Source: UBA6522 sp963664945 (GTDB lineage Bacteria; Pseudomonadota; Gammaproteobacteria; Steroidobacterales; Rariloculaceae). From it: DNA of 64,000 nucleotides. The stretch lies in assembly GCA_963664945.1 (NCBI GenBank), contig OY761822.1:1178001-1242000 (forward strand). The letters are read 5' to 3'. The notes beneath the pieces were generated by a model. It was given only the letters and a program-made list of their open reading frames with translations. It was not told where the DNA came from and ran no database searches. Positions 34,459 to 43,505 of this stretch are shown piece by piece. Both the position numbers and the translations under genes were made by a program. The stretch's first letter is position 1; each line of letters starts with the position of its first letter.

Positions 34459-35769
34459 CAGGTGCGGCAGGAACAGCGTGATCGGCGGGATCAGGATCAG
34501 CAGCGCCACGCGGACCACGCCCGAGAGCAGGAACGGCGTTACGCCGATGAAGGTCTCGCGCATGGGCACCTTCGGCGCATGGTGGTTGATGATCAGGACG
34601 TTGATGCCCACCGGGGGCGTGATCAGCCCGGCCTCAACGACGATCAGCACGACGATGCCGAACCACATCTTCAGGTCCGCCTCCGGCATGGCGAAATCCA
34701 GCCCGGCCATGATGGGCCAGAAGATCGGGATGGTCAGGAAGATCATCGCCAGGCTGTCCATCAGGCAGCCGAGCAGCAGGTAGACGACCAGCAGCAGGAT
34801 CAGGATCGCGTAGGGGTTCAGGCCGCTGGTGGCCGCGAGCGCGGAGAGCTGGTCCGCCACGCCTGTCAGCGCCATGAAGATGTTCAGGAAGCCGGCGCCG
34901 AGCAGGATCAGGAAGATCATCCCGGTGGTCTTGGCCGCGTCCTTGACGCAGGAGAAGAACCCGTGCAGGTCCAGGTTCCCTTTCCACACGGCCAGCACGC
35001 CGGCGCCGAAAGCGCCCACCGCGGCCCCCTCGGTGGGGTCGAAAATGCCGAAGTAGATGCCGCCGATCACCGCGATGAACAGCAGCAGGGTGGGCCAGGT
35101 CTCCAGCAGCGCCTGGACTCGTTCCGCGGCGCTGGCGCGGGCGCCCACGGGCCCCGATTCGGGGAAGATGCGCACCCAGATGGCGATCGCCGCCAGGTAG
35201 CCGACCAGTCCGATGATGCCCGGTATGAGCGCTGCCTGGAACATCTGCACGATATTCGCCTGCACGGCGATGGCGTAGATGATCAGGGCGACCGAGGGCG
35301 GAATGAGGATGCCGAGCGTGCCGCCCGCGGCCAGCGCGCCGGTGGCGAGGCTGCCCGAGTACCGGTAGCGCTCGAGCTCCGGGATGGCCACCCGCGCCAT
35401 GGTTCCGGCGGTCGCCAGCGATGAACCGCAGATCGCCCCGAAGGCGCCGCAGCCGCCCACCGCGGCCATGGCCACGCCGCCGCGGCGGTGGCCCAGGAAA
35501 ACGTTGGCGGCGGAAAACAGCGACCGGCTGAGCCCGGAGCGGGAGGCGAACTCGCCCATGAGCAGGAACATGGGAATCACCGAGAACTCGTAGGACGCGA
35601 ACTGCCAGAAGGCCGCCGTCTTCATGTAGGCCAGCACGGGGTCGAACCCGGCAAGCGCCACGTAGCCGCAGATACCCACGGCAAGCATGGCAAGCGCCAC
35701 CGGAATGCGGATGACCAGCAGGCCGATCAGCACGGCCAGCCCGATCAGCGCCAGTTGCACGCTACTCAT
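34450..35769 (-). CDS. dctM: TRAP transporter large permease (DctM family)
   Basis: Twelve-helix membrane subunit of a sodium-driven TRAP importer. The ATG at 35769 is chosen because it starts the first helix (SSVQLALIGLAVLIGLLVIR) and overlaps the small-subunit stop by 8 nt. DctM hallmarks are GVAMAAVGGCGAFGAICGSS, GTLGILIPPSVALIIYA, and near the end GIVVLIVVEAGLITPPVGIN. The length of 439 residues is normal. No binding protein is adjacent. The substrate is unknown, but the neighbouring LigI-like hydrolase hints at a carboxylate. Confidence 0.93.
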   Translation of the reverse strand: MSSVQLALIGLAVLIGLLVIRIPVALAMLAVGICGYVALAGFDPVLAYMKTAAFWQFASYEFSVIPMFLLMGEFASRSGLSRSLFSAANVFLGHRRGGVAMAAVGGCGAFGAICGSSLATAGTMARVAIPELERYRYSGSLATGALAAGGTLGILIPPSVALIIYAIAVQANIVQMFQAALIPGIIGLVGYLAAIAIWVRIFPESGPVGARASAAERVQALLETWPTLLLFIAVIGGIYFGIFDPTEGAAVGAFGAGVLAVWKGNLDLHGFFSCVKDAAKTTGMIFLILLGAGFLNIFMALTGVADQLSALAATSGLNPYAILILLLVVYLLLGCLMDSLAMIFLTIPIFWPIMAGLDFAMPEADLKMWFGIVVLIVVEAGLITPPVGINVLIINHHAPKVPMRETFIGVTPFLLSGVVRVALLILIPPITLFLPHLLM

Positions 35770-36484
35770 CGGCGGCGTTTCCAGGCGGGATGGCGCTGGC
35801 GCGTCCCGGCGTTTCCGCTCCAGCGCTTCCCGGCGACCCGGTTCCGGCGTTCCCCAATGTCTCTGCGGCGGTGTAGAAGCAGCACACTGCAAGCAGCGCG
35901 AACGACGCGACGCCGAACGGGTGCACGACCCAGACCGGGAAGCCCAGGATCATGGAGATGTCGCCGTTTCTTACCGTGTCCGCGACGCCGAAGACCGATC
36001 GCCATGCGAACAGCGCGGCGACCGCACCGAACAGGGTGGCCGCGAGTACGTCCATGGCGCGCTGCACGCCCGGCGGCATCCGGGAGATGAAGATATCCAC
36101 CGCCACGTTGCCCTTCTGCATGTAGCAGTAGGGGAGGAAGAGGAAGATCGCGACGGCCGTTCCCAGCGCGACGATCTCAAAGTCCCCGGGGACGGGACTG
36201 GAGAACAGCGCGCGTCCGAGAATACTGATCACCACGAGCACTACCATGCCGGTCAGCACGATGCCGCCGGCAATCGCGAACCACGCCGAGAACCGGTGCA
36301 GTTGTTCGCCTAGCAGCCCGTGGCAAAAGTCCCGCGGCATTCGACCGGCGATGCATCCCGCCCGGCTGCGTTGCTCGTCGCTTGAATATTCCCGATATTC
36401 GCGCTCCTCGCGCCTTGCCGGGCGGGCGCCTCGTCGGTCTCGGTGCTTCGCGCGACTTTTGCCACGGGCTGCTAGGTTTTTCAA
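35762..36484 (-). CDS. dctQ: TRAP transporter small permease (DctQ family); N-terminus encoded by a repeat
   Basis: Four-helix small TRAP subunit. Helices are visible at FAIAGGIVLTGMVVLVVISI, IVALGTAVAIFLFLPY, VLAATLFGAVAALFAW and FGVASFALLAVCCFY. The longest frame gives 240 residues, but about the first 58 (Arg-rich, ending MPRDFCHGLL) are the translation of the palindromic repeat at 36311-36474. The native start was probably close to 36312, where only weak codons such as CTG remain, or the repeat now supplies the start. The C-terminus has a Gly/Ala/Pro-rich tail. Confidence 0.82.
   Translation of the reverse strand: MKNLAARGKSRAKHRDRRGARPARREEREYREYSSDEQRSRAGCIAGRMPRDFCHGLLGEQLHRFSAWFAIAGGIVLTGMVVLVVISILGRALFSSPVPGDFEIVALGTAVAIFLFLPYCYMQKGNVAVDIFISRMPPGVQRAMDVLAATLFGAVAALFAWRSVFGVADTVRNGDISMILGFPVWVVHPFGVASFALLAVCCFYTAAETLGNAGTGSPGSAGAETPGRASAIPPGNAADE
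36311..36474. repeat. Full-length palindromic repeat (R4) with perfect 21-bp terminal inverted repeats
   Basis: TAGCAGCCCGTGGCAAAAGT plus C (36311-36331) is the exact reverse complement of 36454-36474. The 164-bp element holds GGCGATGCATCCCG, a TTCCCGATATTC block and CTCGCGCCTTGCCG, all shared with the copy at 62741-62949. Partial copies are at 6554, 15510 and 17041. It overlaps the 5' end of dctQ. Whether it moves by transposition or is a REP/BIME-type unit is unknown. Confidence 0.85.
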
Positions 36485-36596
36485 GGTGTGTCCCTCATCC
36501 AGGCAGCCCGTGGCGACAGCCCCGCGTTGCCGGCAGCCTGTCCCGTGACACGACGTGGTGTTTGTTCGGATTTGCCCGTCGTGGCGCCATCGCCCG

Positions 36597-37472
36597 TCAA
36601 CCGCTGAATCCGTAGAGCCTGTGGGGGTTGTCGACCAGCACCTTCCGGCGCAGCGCCGGATCGGGCATGAACAAGGGTATCAGGTCCACCAGGTCGCCGT
36701 CGTTGGGCATATGCCTCTTTATGTTTGGATGCGGCCAGTCGGTACCCCAGATGATCCGGTCGGGGCAGACTTCCAGCAGCGCCTGCGCAAAGGGCACCGC
36801 GTCCGTGAACGGCGGGCCGGCCGTGGAAATGCGCTCGGCGCCACAGATTTTCACCCAGCAATTGTCCCGGCGCGCGGTCTCCAGCAGCAATCGAAACGGC
36901 CGCTGCCGCAAGCCGTCGCCGGTGGGCACGCGGCCCATGTGGTCGATGATGAACGGCACCGGCAACTCGTCCAGCAGGGTGCTGAAATCGAGCAGGTCGC
37001 CGGCATCGAAGTGCAGCACCACATGCCAGCCCAACTCCTCGATCCGGTTCACGACGCGGTGAAACACGTTCATGTCCGGAGTGCCGCCCAGGTGCTTGAC
37101 GAAATTGAACCTCACCCCCCGGATTCCGCCCTCGTGGAGTCGTTCCAGCGCGCGGTCGTCGAGGCTGCCGTCCACGTTCGCCACGCCGCGGTAACGACCG
37201 CCGCTCTGCGCGATGGCATCCAGGATCACCGTATTGTCCACACCGTGGCAACTGGCGTTGACCAGCACCGCGCGCGTAAGCCCCAGCGTCGCCTGCAATT
37301 CCCTGAACCGTTCCAGGGGCGCGTCGGGCGGAGTGTACTTTCGCCCCTGCGCGTAGGGATACACCGAGCCCGGCCCGAAAATATGGCAATGCGCATCGCA
37401 AGCCCCCGCGGGCGGAACGTACTCCGGCTCGCGTGTATCGGGGTCGGGCGCTCTGCAGGTGGGAATCGACAC
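36597..37472 (-). CDS. Amidohydrolase similar to 2-pyrone-4,6-dicarboxylate hydrolase (LigI)
   Basis: TIM-barrel hydrolase of the amidohydrolase-2 family, 291 residues. CDAHCHIFGP near residue 25, PYAQGRKYTPPDAPLERF, LVNASCHGVDNTVILDAI, IIDHMGRVPT and GTDWPHPN closely follow the LigI/sulfomuconolactonase subgroup, which opens lactones in aromatic-acid catabolism. It sits downstream of dctQM on the same strand, so imported carboxylates may feed it. The exact substrate is uncertain. Confidence 0.85.
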   Translation of the reverse strand: MSIPTCRAPDPDTREPEYVPPAGACDAHCHIFGPGSVYPYAQGRKYTPPDAPLERFRELQATLGLTRAVLVNASCHGVDNTVILDAIAQSGGRYRGVANVDGSLDDRALERLHEGGIRGVRFNFVKHLGGTPDMNVFHRVVNRIEELGWHVVLHFDAGDLLDFSTLLDELPVPFIIDHMGRVPTGDGLRQRPFRLLLETARRDNCWVKICGAERISTAGPPFTDAVPFAQALLEVCPDRIIWGTDWPHPNIKRHMPNDGDLVDLIPLFMPDPALRRKVLVDNPHRLYGFSG

Positions 37473-37530
37473 GGCGCGTTATGTTACCAACATTCGAGTC
37501 GTATGAACTCCCGGCGCCACTCCCGTCGAG

Positions 37531-37675
37531 CCTTGGCTGTCCGTGGAGCACGCTTGCGCGCGTCGTGGGCCTGGCGCGGGGCCACGGATGGCCAGGAGCG
37601 CCAGGCCCCGATCCGAGCCCGCCAGGGATGGCGGGCGAGGTTTAGGGCGCAAGCGTGCTCCACGGACAGCCAAGG
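37531..37675. repeat. 145-bp element with 29-bp perfect inverted repeats
   Basis: Positions 37531-37559 (CCTTGGCTGTCCGTGGAGCA then CGCTTGCGC) are exactly complementary in reverse to 37647-37675. Inside are further palindromes, GGGCCTGGCGC against GCGCCAGGCCC and GCCCGCCA against TGGCGGGC. The whole unit would fold into one long RNA hairpin. It lies in the 310-bp divergent gap between the amidohydrolase and aldehyde dehydrogenase genes. It is unrelated in sequence to the 21-bp-TIR family. Confidence 0.8.
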
Positions 37676-37782
37676 CCCCCCCACGAACGCAAGTTAAGAT
37701 TTCCTTAGATCGCGCTTCCGCCCGCCAGTGTAAAATCGACGCTCGGACAACACCCGCGGGCGAAAGGCTTGGAGGACATTTG

Positions 37783-39222
37783 ATGGCGGAAAGTGCTGCC
37801 ACGCTGGAATACCGGCGCGATTTCTCGCTGACGATCGGCGGTCGATTCGTTGCCGGCGACGAGGTCATGGAGGTGATCGACCCGGCGACGGAAGAGGTCT
37901 TCGCCGTCGCCCCGGCCGCCGGCCGTGAGCACCTGGAGCAGGCGGTAAAGGCCGCCCGACACGCGCTGGGTGACTGGCGCGCGCGATCCTTCGAGGAGCG
38001 CGCGGAGCTGATCAGGCAATATTCCGTCCTTCTTCGTGAGCACAAGAACGAACTGGGCGCTCTGCTCACGCGCGAGCAGGGCAAGCCCATCGGCCAGTCG
38101 GTGGCGGAGTTCGAGCGGGGAACCGCCCAGGCCGACGGCATGGCCGGCATCGAAATCCCGGTGGAGGTGCTCGTGGAGGACGACAGTCGCCGCATCGAAT
38201 TGCACTACCGGCCGCTGGGAGTCGTCGGCATCATCACGCCCTGGAACGCGCCGGCCGCGCTGGCGCTGGGTTCGCTGAGCGCGGCGCTCTACACCGGCAA
38301 CACGGTGGTTCTCAAGCCGTCGCCCTATACCCCGCTGACCACGCTCAGGATGGGCGAGTTGGCGCAGTCGGTCTTCCCGCCCGGCGTGGTCAATGTGCTC
38401 GCGGCGGGCAACGATCTGGGGCAGTGGATGACCGAGCACCCGGACATCGACAAGATTTCATTCACAGGTTCAGTGGCCACGGGCAAGAAGGTTCTGGCCA
38501 CTTCAGCGGACACGCTCAAGCGCGTCACGCTGGAACTCGGCGGCAACGATCCGGCGATCGTTCTGGATGACGCCGACCCGCGCGCCATCGCCAAGTCGCT
38601 GTTCTTCGCCTGCTTCGTGAACAGCGGCCAGGTGTGCATGGCGGTCAAGCGCATTTATGCGCATGAGAGCGTCTACGATGAATTGTGTTCGGCGCTGGTG
38701 GCGGAGGCGAACGCGGCGAAGGTCGGCAACGGCCTTGAGCCGGACACCAAGCTTGGACCGTTACAGAACAGAATGCAGTTCGACAAGGTCTCGGAGATTC
38801 TTGAGGAGACAAAGGACAACGGCGCCACTGTCCTCACCGGCGGCGAGATTCCCGACCGGCCGGGCTACTTCATCCCGCCGACCCTGGTTACCGACGTGAA
38901 CGACGACAGCCGGATCGTCAGCGAAGAACAGTTCGGCCCGGTGGTGCCGATACTGAAGTTCACCGATCCGGAGGATGCCTTGCGGCGCGCCAACGACACC
39001 CGTTACGGCCTGAGCGGCTCGGTCTGGACCTCGGACCCGGCACGCGGCAAGGCGCTGGCGCAACGCATGGAAGTCGGCACGGCTTGGGTCAACCAGCACC
39101 GGGCGGTGTCCGCCTACGTGCCATTTGGCGGCGCCAAGCAGTCGGGTCTCGGGCGCCAGTACTCCATCATCGGGCTGAAGGGCTACATGGAGCCGCAGGT
39201 GGTCAGCGTCTCGAAGAAGTGA
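37783..39222 (+). CDS. NAD(P)-dependent aldehyde dehydrogenase
   Basis: Aldehyde dehydrogenase superfamily member of 479 residues. The ATG at 37783 is supported by GGAGG at 37771-37775. The cofactor segment GIITPWNAP, SFTGSVATGKKV, the catalytic glutamate in LELGGNDP near 250 and the catalytic cysteine in NSGQVCMA near 284 are intact, with EEQFGPVVPIL later. It resembles the broad succinate-semialdehyde/lactaldehyde class, but the substrate cannot be told from sequence. Confidence 0.93.
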   Translation: MAESAATLEYRRDFSLTIGGRFVAGDEVMEVIDPATEEVFAVAPAAGREHLEQAVKAARHALGDWRARSFEERAELIRQYSVLLREHKNELGALLTREQGKPIGQSVAEFERGTAQADGMAGIEIPVEVLVEDDSRRIELHYRPLGVVGIITPWNAPAALALGSLSAALYTGNTVVLKPSPYTPLTTLRMGELAQSVFPPGVVNVLAAGNDLGQWMTEHPDIDKISFTGSVATGKKVLATSADTLKRVTLELGGNDPAIVLDDADPRAIAKSLFFACFVNSGQVCMAVKRIYAHESVYDELCSALVAEANAAKVGNGLEPDTKLGPLQNRMQFDKVSEILEETKDNGATVLTGGEIPDRPGYFIPPTLVTDVNDDSRIVSEEQFGPVVPILKFTDPEDALRRANDTRYGLSGSVWTSDPARGKALAQRMEVGTAWVNQHRAVSAYVPFGGAKQSGLGRQYSIIGLKGYMEPQVVSVSKK

Positions 39223-39370
39223 GAGCGCGGACCGGGTGAATGATAGTGAAGCGGCGAAGTACCATCGACTGTCGTGGGAGCCTGCGGCGAACGGTCCGCC
39301 GCGTTCGACCGGCGGGGCAGGGTTTCCGCCACGGTTTGCCATAGGGCTCTGATCGGATGGAGGAGCGAAC

Positions 39371-40579
39371 ATGCTGTTAGGCGAGATTCTGAGGGTTGCC
39401 CTGCAGTCCATTCGGGCGAATATTGTCCGATCGTGCCTGACCATGCTCGGCATCATCATCGGCGTGGCGGCCGTCATCACCATGTTGGCCGCCGGTTCCG
39501 GAGCGCAACAGCAGATCGAGGAACAGATCGACGCGCTCGGCGCCAATGTGCTCAACATCACGGCAGAGACCTGGTTCCTGCGGGGTGTCGCGCGTGATGC
39601 GCTGACGCTTGACGTTGAAGATGTATGGGCGTTGCGGGAGCAATCCCGGTACCTGGACGCCGTCGTTCCGACGCTTGAAGATCGCGGTCAGATTACCTTC
39701 GACGGACAAAATTCGAGTGTCCGCCTGGTCGGCACGACGGCCGACTACACCGATATCTTCAACTACGATGTTCGATACGGCCGCATGTTCACGGAATCAG
39801 AAGATGTGGCGCGCCAGCGTGTCGCGGTGGCCGGTGCGGCGATTCCCCAATACCTGGGAATCGAGAACCCGCCGGACCTGCTGGGTCAGCGAATTTTCAT
39901 GCGTGGGATTCCCTTCACCGTGGTCGGCATCCTTGAAGAAATCGGCGGAGATTACAACAGTCCGGACCAACACGTCATTCTGCCGGTGCGAACAGCAGAA
40001 ACCCGGGTATTCGGCTCGGAGGATCTGGAAGACATCAGCGTGCGTGTGGTCCCGGATGTGTCCCTGGAAACCGCCATGGTGGACGTGGAACGCGTGCTTC
40101 GTGCCGAACACAAGATCCTTCCCGGTTTTCCGAACGATTTTGCGATCTATGACCGCAAACAGTTCCTCGAGACCCGGGAGGCGGCGCAACAGACGTTCAC
40201 CATGCTGCTTGCGAGTATCGCCGGCGTGAGCCTGCTGGTCGGCGGTATCGGCATCATGAACATCATGCTGGTGTCGGTCACCGAGCGTACGCGCGAAATC
40301 GGCATCCGCATGGCGCTGGGCGCGACGCGTTTCAACATCATGTCGCAGTTCCTCATCGAGGCCGTCGCGCTGTGCCTGCTGGGCGGCGCGCTGGGCGTGG
40401 GCGCCGGCGCGGGCATGGCGGTGCTGATGTCGCGCACGGCCGGATGGGCTGTCTTCATTTCGCCGGAATCGATCCTGCTGGCCGTGGCCTTCAGCCTCGG
40501 CGTCGGGCTGTTCTTCGGCCTGCTGCCGGCCCGGCGCGCGGCGTCGCTGGACCCGATCGAAGCGCTGAGGTACGAGTGA
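39371..40579 (+). CDS. MacB/FtsX-type ABC transporter permease without partners
   Basis: MacB-type permease of 402 residues. An N-terminal helix (IVRSCLTMLGIIIGVAAVIT) is followed by a periplasmic MacB_PCD domain. Three C-terminal helices carry the FtsX signature LLVGGIGIMNIMLVSVTERT, REIGIRMALGATRFNIM and FGLLPARRAASLDPIEALRY. A GGAGG site precedes the ATG. MacB-like exporters need an ATPase domain or partner and a membrane-fusion protein; neither is next to it, and the protein itself has no Walker motifs. Confidence 0.9.
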   Translation: MLLGEILRVALQSIRANIVRSCLTMLGIIIGVAAVITMLAAGSGAQQQIEEQIDALGANVLNITAETWFLRGVARDALTLDVEDVWALREQSRYLDAVVPTLEDRGQITFDGQNSSVRLVGTTADYTDIFNYDVRYGRMFTESEDVARQRVAVAGAAIPQYLGIENPPDLLGQRIFMRGIPFTVVGILEEIGGDYNSPDQHVILPVRTAETRVFGSEDLEDISVRVVPDVSLETAMVDVERVLRAEHKILPGFPNDFAIYDRKQFLETREAAQQTFTMLLASIAGVSLLVGGIGIMNIMLVSVTERTREIGIRMALGATRFNIMSQFLIEAVALCLLGGALGVGAGAGMAVLMSRTAGWAVFISPESILLAVAFSLGVGLFFGLLPARRAASLDPIEALRYE

Positions 40580-40672
40580 ACCCACCTTGGGAGGCATGAT
40601 CATGACACGTCTGGACCCGATTCATCCCCGCGAAGCGGCATGAGATAACTTGGCTGGAGTCTGGGGAAACCA

Positions 40673-41839
40673 ATGGCGCTGACGCGCGAGTCTACAACTC
40701 TTTCCACATTCACGCCCGGTCGAGGGGCCATTCCACCCTATCTCGCCGGCCGTCAACCGGAACAGGAGCAACTCGTCCGTCAGCACGACATTCTGGCTTC
40801 GGGCGGGCGCGTGTCGCGGGACATTGTTCTGCTTGGGCCCCGCGGCAACGGCAAGACCGCGTTGTTGCGGTGGTTCGAAAACGAGATTGTGCTGCGCGGC
40901 AAGATCGATGCCGTGTGGGTGACTCCCACCGAAGTAGCATCCGCGGAAGAGTTGGCGGCGGCGCTTGCCCCCGGAGTCGGGCCGCTCAAGGGCCGCGTCC
41001 GGGCGTCAATGGGGCCGCTGTCCGGCGAGTGGGCGTTTGGCGGCGAGCGTCATTCGAGTCTCAAATCGGTGCTTCTCGCCCGCTGTCGCGGGAAACCCCT
41101 CGCAGTGTTGCTGGACGAGGCTCATCGGCTGGACCTGGCGATGGGCGAAGCGTTGCTCAACCTGAGTCAGGAAGTTGGCAACCGGGCGCCGTTCATGCTG
41201 TGTCTTGCGGGAACGCCGGGCCTTGAGGACCGGCTGAATCGAATGGGCGCCACCTTTGCGAGCCGCGCGGCTGAACTGCGCATACGGCTGCTCGATCGGG
41301 ATGCGGCGGAAGCGGCACTGGCGGAACCGTTAGGCGCCAACGGCATTTCCATTGACCATGATGTTCTGCAAGCGGTGATTCGCGCCACTCAGCGGTACCC
41401 GTACTTCATTCAGGAGTGGGGCGAGGCGCTGTTGATCGCCGCCACCGGAGCAATTATCACGCCGGACACTTTCAAGTCGGCCAGCCCCGCCTTCAACGGC
41501 GTTCGCGAACGCTTTTACATGGGGCGTTACCGTGAGCTGGAAGACGCTGGACTGCTGGCGGCGGCGGAGGCCGTGGCCAAAGCGTTCGCCAGGGCGGATG
41601 CCCCTGTGCTTGGAAGCGCGGCCGTCGATCGGGCGTTACGGCGTGTCGGGGCTGGTCTGGCAGAGCGCCAGGCGCTCAATGCTCGTGGCTATATCTGGGT
41701 CCCGCTGCACCCCGACTACGCAAAATTGTTCGGCGAAGCCGACGTCTGGGAGCCAGGCATCCCTTCCCTGATGGACCATGTCCTGAAGAAAGCGGCCATC
41801 CGCGACGCAACCTCATCCGCCGCACAGGACGCCGTTTGA
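40673..41839 (+). CDS. AAA/ORC-like ATP-binding protein
   Basis: P-loop ATPase of 388 residues. Walker A GPRGNGKT is at 55-62, Walker B LAVLLDEAHRL near 145, a sensor-like LCLAGTPGLEDRLN near 185, then a helical lid and a C-terminal region (AGLAERQALNARGYIWVPLH) that may be a winged helix. Such stand-alone ATPases occur in mobile and defence-like settings, but their targets are unknown. A degraded copy of its 3' third occurs at 43238-43497. Confidence 0.8.
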   Translation: MALTRESTTLSTFTPGRGAIPPYLAGRQPEQEQLVRQHDILASGGRVSRDIVLLGPRGNGKTALLRWFENEIVLRGKIDAVWVTPTEVASAEELAAALAPGVGPLKGRVRASMGPLSGEWAFGGERHSSLKSVLLARCRGKPLAVLLDEAHRLDLAMGEALLNLSQEVGNRAPFMLCLAGTPGLEDRLNRMGATFASRAAELRIRLLDRDAAEAALAEPLGANGISIDHDVLQAVIRATQRYPYFIQEWGEALLIAATGAIITPDTFKSASPAFNGVRERFYMGRYRELEDAGLLAAAEAVAKAFARADAPVLGSAAVDRALRRVGAGLAERQALNARGYIWVPLHPDYAKLFGEADVWEPGIPSLMDHVLKKAAIRDATSSAAQDAV

Positions 41840-42055
41840 CCGCTGGGACGCGAAGCGAGCGGCGCGTCGATGCGTCTGCCGAACCTCCGGCATGGCTTGC
41901 TTAAACCCGATACGCGCGATCGAATTCATGGGTGCGATGAAGCTGCGATGAACAAGCTGGAAACGGTCACCGGCAAGTCGGGCAAACTCCCGGCATTGCG
42001 GTGGTCGACCGTGGTGTAAACTACGCTTCCGCTTCGAATCCGGGAAGAGATACCG

Positions 42056-42700
42056 ATGACAGACGACACTTCCAAGCCCGGAGCGCCCGGCGTCTCCGGC
42101 AAGCGCCTCCTGATCAGCGTAGTCGCAGCCGGCGCCGCCGGTGTGCTGCTGGTCTTCGCCGTGATCATGCCCGCGGAATACGGCATCGATCCGCTGGGTA
42201 CCGGGCGCCTGATGGGCCTCGACTCCATGACCGCCGAGCCCACCCGCACGATCGAGGTCACCGATGTCATCGGCGGCAACGAAACCGTGTCGGAAGTGGA
42301 AATCCCCGACTACGGCGATCCGGTGCCCCTGCCGAATCCGGCGGTGCACCAGGACGAGACGGTGGAGCCGCGGCGCACGACGATGGAAGTCGCCATCGGC
42401 CCCTTCGAAGAGACGGAGATCAAGACCGTTCTCGGCGAGGCCAAGGTCGTTCTTTATTCCTGGAGCGTCGACCGGGGCGACATCTACTCCGACTTCCACG
42501 GCCACGCCCCGGAATTCGGCCCCGATTTCTTCGTGCGCTACGAAGAGCACCAGGAAGGTTCCGGCAACGACGGTTCGCTGGTGGCTCCGTTCACCGGCGA
42601 GCACGGCTGGTACTGGTTGAACTACAACGAATACCCGGTCGTGGTGACGTTGACGGTCGAAGGGTATTACGACGACATGATCGACTACGGTATTTTCTAG
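42056..42700 (+). CDS. Membrane-anchored protein of unknown function
   Basis: The 214 residues have one N-terminal membrane segment (LLISVVAAGAAGVLLVFAVI, about residues 18-38) and a periplasmic domain. That domain contains ETEIKTVLGEAKVVLYSW, GDIYSDFHGHAPEFG and GEHGWYWLNYNEYPVVVTL. It looks like a conserved family of proteobacterial membrane-anchored proteins, which I cannot name or give a function. A purine-rich GAAGAGAT precedes the ATG. It is flanked by structured non-coding DNA. Confidence 0.78.
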   Translation: MTDDTSKPGAPGVSGKRLLISVVAAGAAGVLLVFAVIMPAEYGIDPLGTGRLMGLDSMTAEPTRTIEVTDVIGGNETVSEVEIPDYGDPVPLPNPAVHQDETVEPRRTTMEVAIGPFEETEIKTVLGEAKVVLYSWSVDRGDIYSDFHGHAPEFGPDFFVRYEEHQEGSGNDGSLVAPFTGEHGWYWLNYNEYPVVVTLTVEGYYDDMIDYGIF

Positions 42701-42947
42701 TGCTGCGTCAACCTGACAGTGCCGTATCTGCGCGTCCACAAGCGTGCAGATGCGCGGCGCCGGCTCGCCGACGTACTTGGGATGCGTCAAGAGACGGCAA
42801 TATTGCAGATGCGCGTCTGCGGCCACTGATCCAGGACTGTCAGCTTGATTTCGCGCCGGGAATTGCAAGGGGTCTTTCGGGAACGGCGAGGGTAGTGTCT
42901 TGAACGGTTGCGGGAAGTCACTTCGGGTGATCTGCTGAACTGGCGGA
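42701..42947. other. Non-coding gap with short repeats
   Basis: GCAGATGCGCG occurs twice (around 42744 and 42806), with a few short open stretches but no convincing gene. Nothing else is recognised. Confidence 0.3.
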
Positions 42948-43157
42948 ATGTCTCAACAACGAAATCCCCGGTACTGGGCGTCGAGCTGGTACACGACAAA
43001 ATTCGCGCGACAGCCCATGCCGCCGGGATGGTACTGGCACGATGAGCAGTACACCTGGAGCGGACCCTACGAATCGGAAGAAGATGCCCGCAAGGACCTG
43101 GATGCCTACGAGAAAAACCGTCGGACGCCGGTGCTGAGTTCGTTTCTGAATTACTGA
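42948..43157 (+). CDS. Small protein rich in aromatic residues
   Basis: This 69-residue protein has a WYWHDEQYTWSGPYESEEDA core and a DARKDLDAYEKN helix. The high Trp/Tyr content and compactness suggest a real small protein. A corrupted copy of the core (CHDEHYTWSGP) occurs at about 43530-43565, just after the degraded ATPase copy. No function is recognised. Confidence 0.55.
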   Translation: MSQQRNPRYWASSWYTTKFARQPMPPGWYWHDEQYTWSGPYESEEDARKDLDAYEKNRRTPVLSSFLNY

Positions 43158-43237
43158 AGGCCATCTGTCCGGGATCGACTGGCCGCAACCGCACTTGGGC
43201 GTATGCGTGGTGTCCCGGTCGAAATAGTACCCTGCGC

Positions 43238-43497
43238 GAACGCCGGGCCTTGAGGACCGGCTGAATCGAATGGGCGCCACCTTCGATCGGACGTTACAGC
43301 GTGCCGGGGCTGGCTTGGCGGAGCGCCACGCGCTCAACGCCCGCGGCTGTATCTGGGTCCCGCTGCACCCTGACTAAGCGGAATTGCTTGGCGAAGCCGA
43401 CGTCCGGGAGCCGGGCATCCCTTCCCTGATGGACCATGTCCTGAAGAAGGCGGCCGTTCGCGACGCGGTACGGCCGGCCGACCGGGACGGCGTCTGA
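43238..43497 (+). pseudogene. Degraded partial copy of the AAA ATPase 3' end
   Basis: The first part (about 43238-43284) repeats 41212-41257 of the ATPase gene almost exactly. It then jumps to sequence equivalent to 41626 onward, a deletion of about 370 bp. The copy has a stop in place of a tyrosine codon (HPD then TAA, at 43375-43377) but then continues as GEADVREPGIPSLMDHVLKK to a TGA at 43495. It is clearly derived from the upstream gene by duplication. Confidence 0.85.
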
Positions 43498-43505
43498 GCG
43501 ATGGG

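Noticed and set aside
42020..42045. TTCGAATCC resembling a tRNA T-loop
   Set aside because: No acceptor, D or anticodon arms can be folded around it.
41813..42868. A 351-codon minus-strand frame
   Set aside because: It is opposite the membrane-anchored protein gene and shows no family features; judged a shadow.
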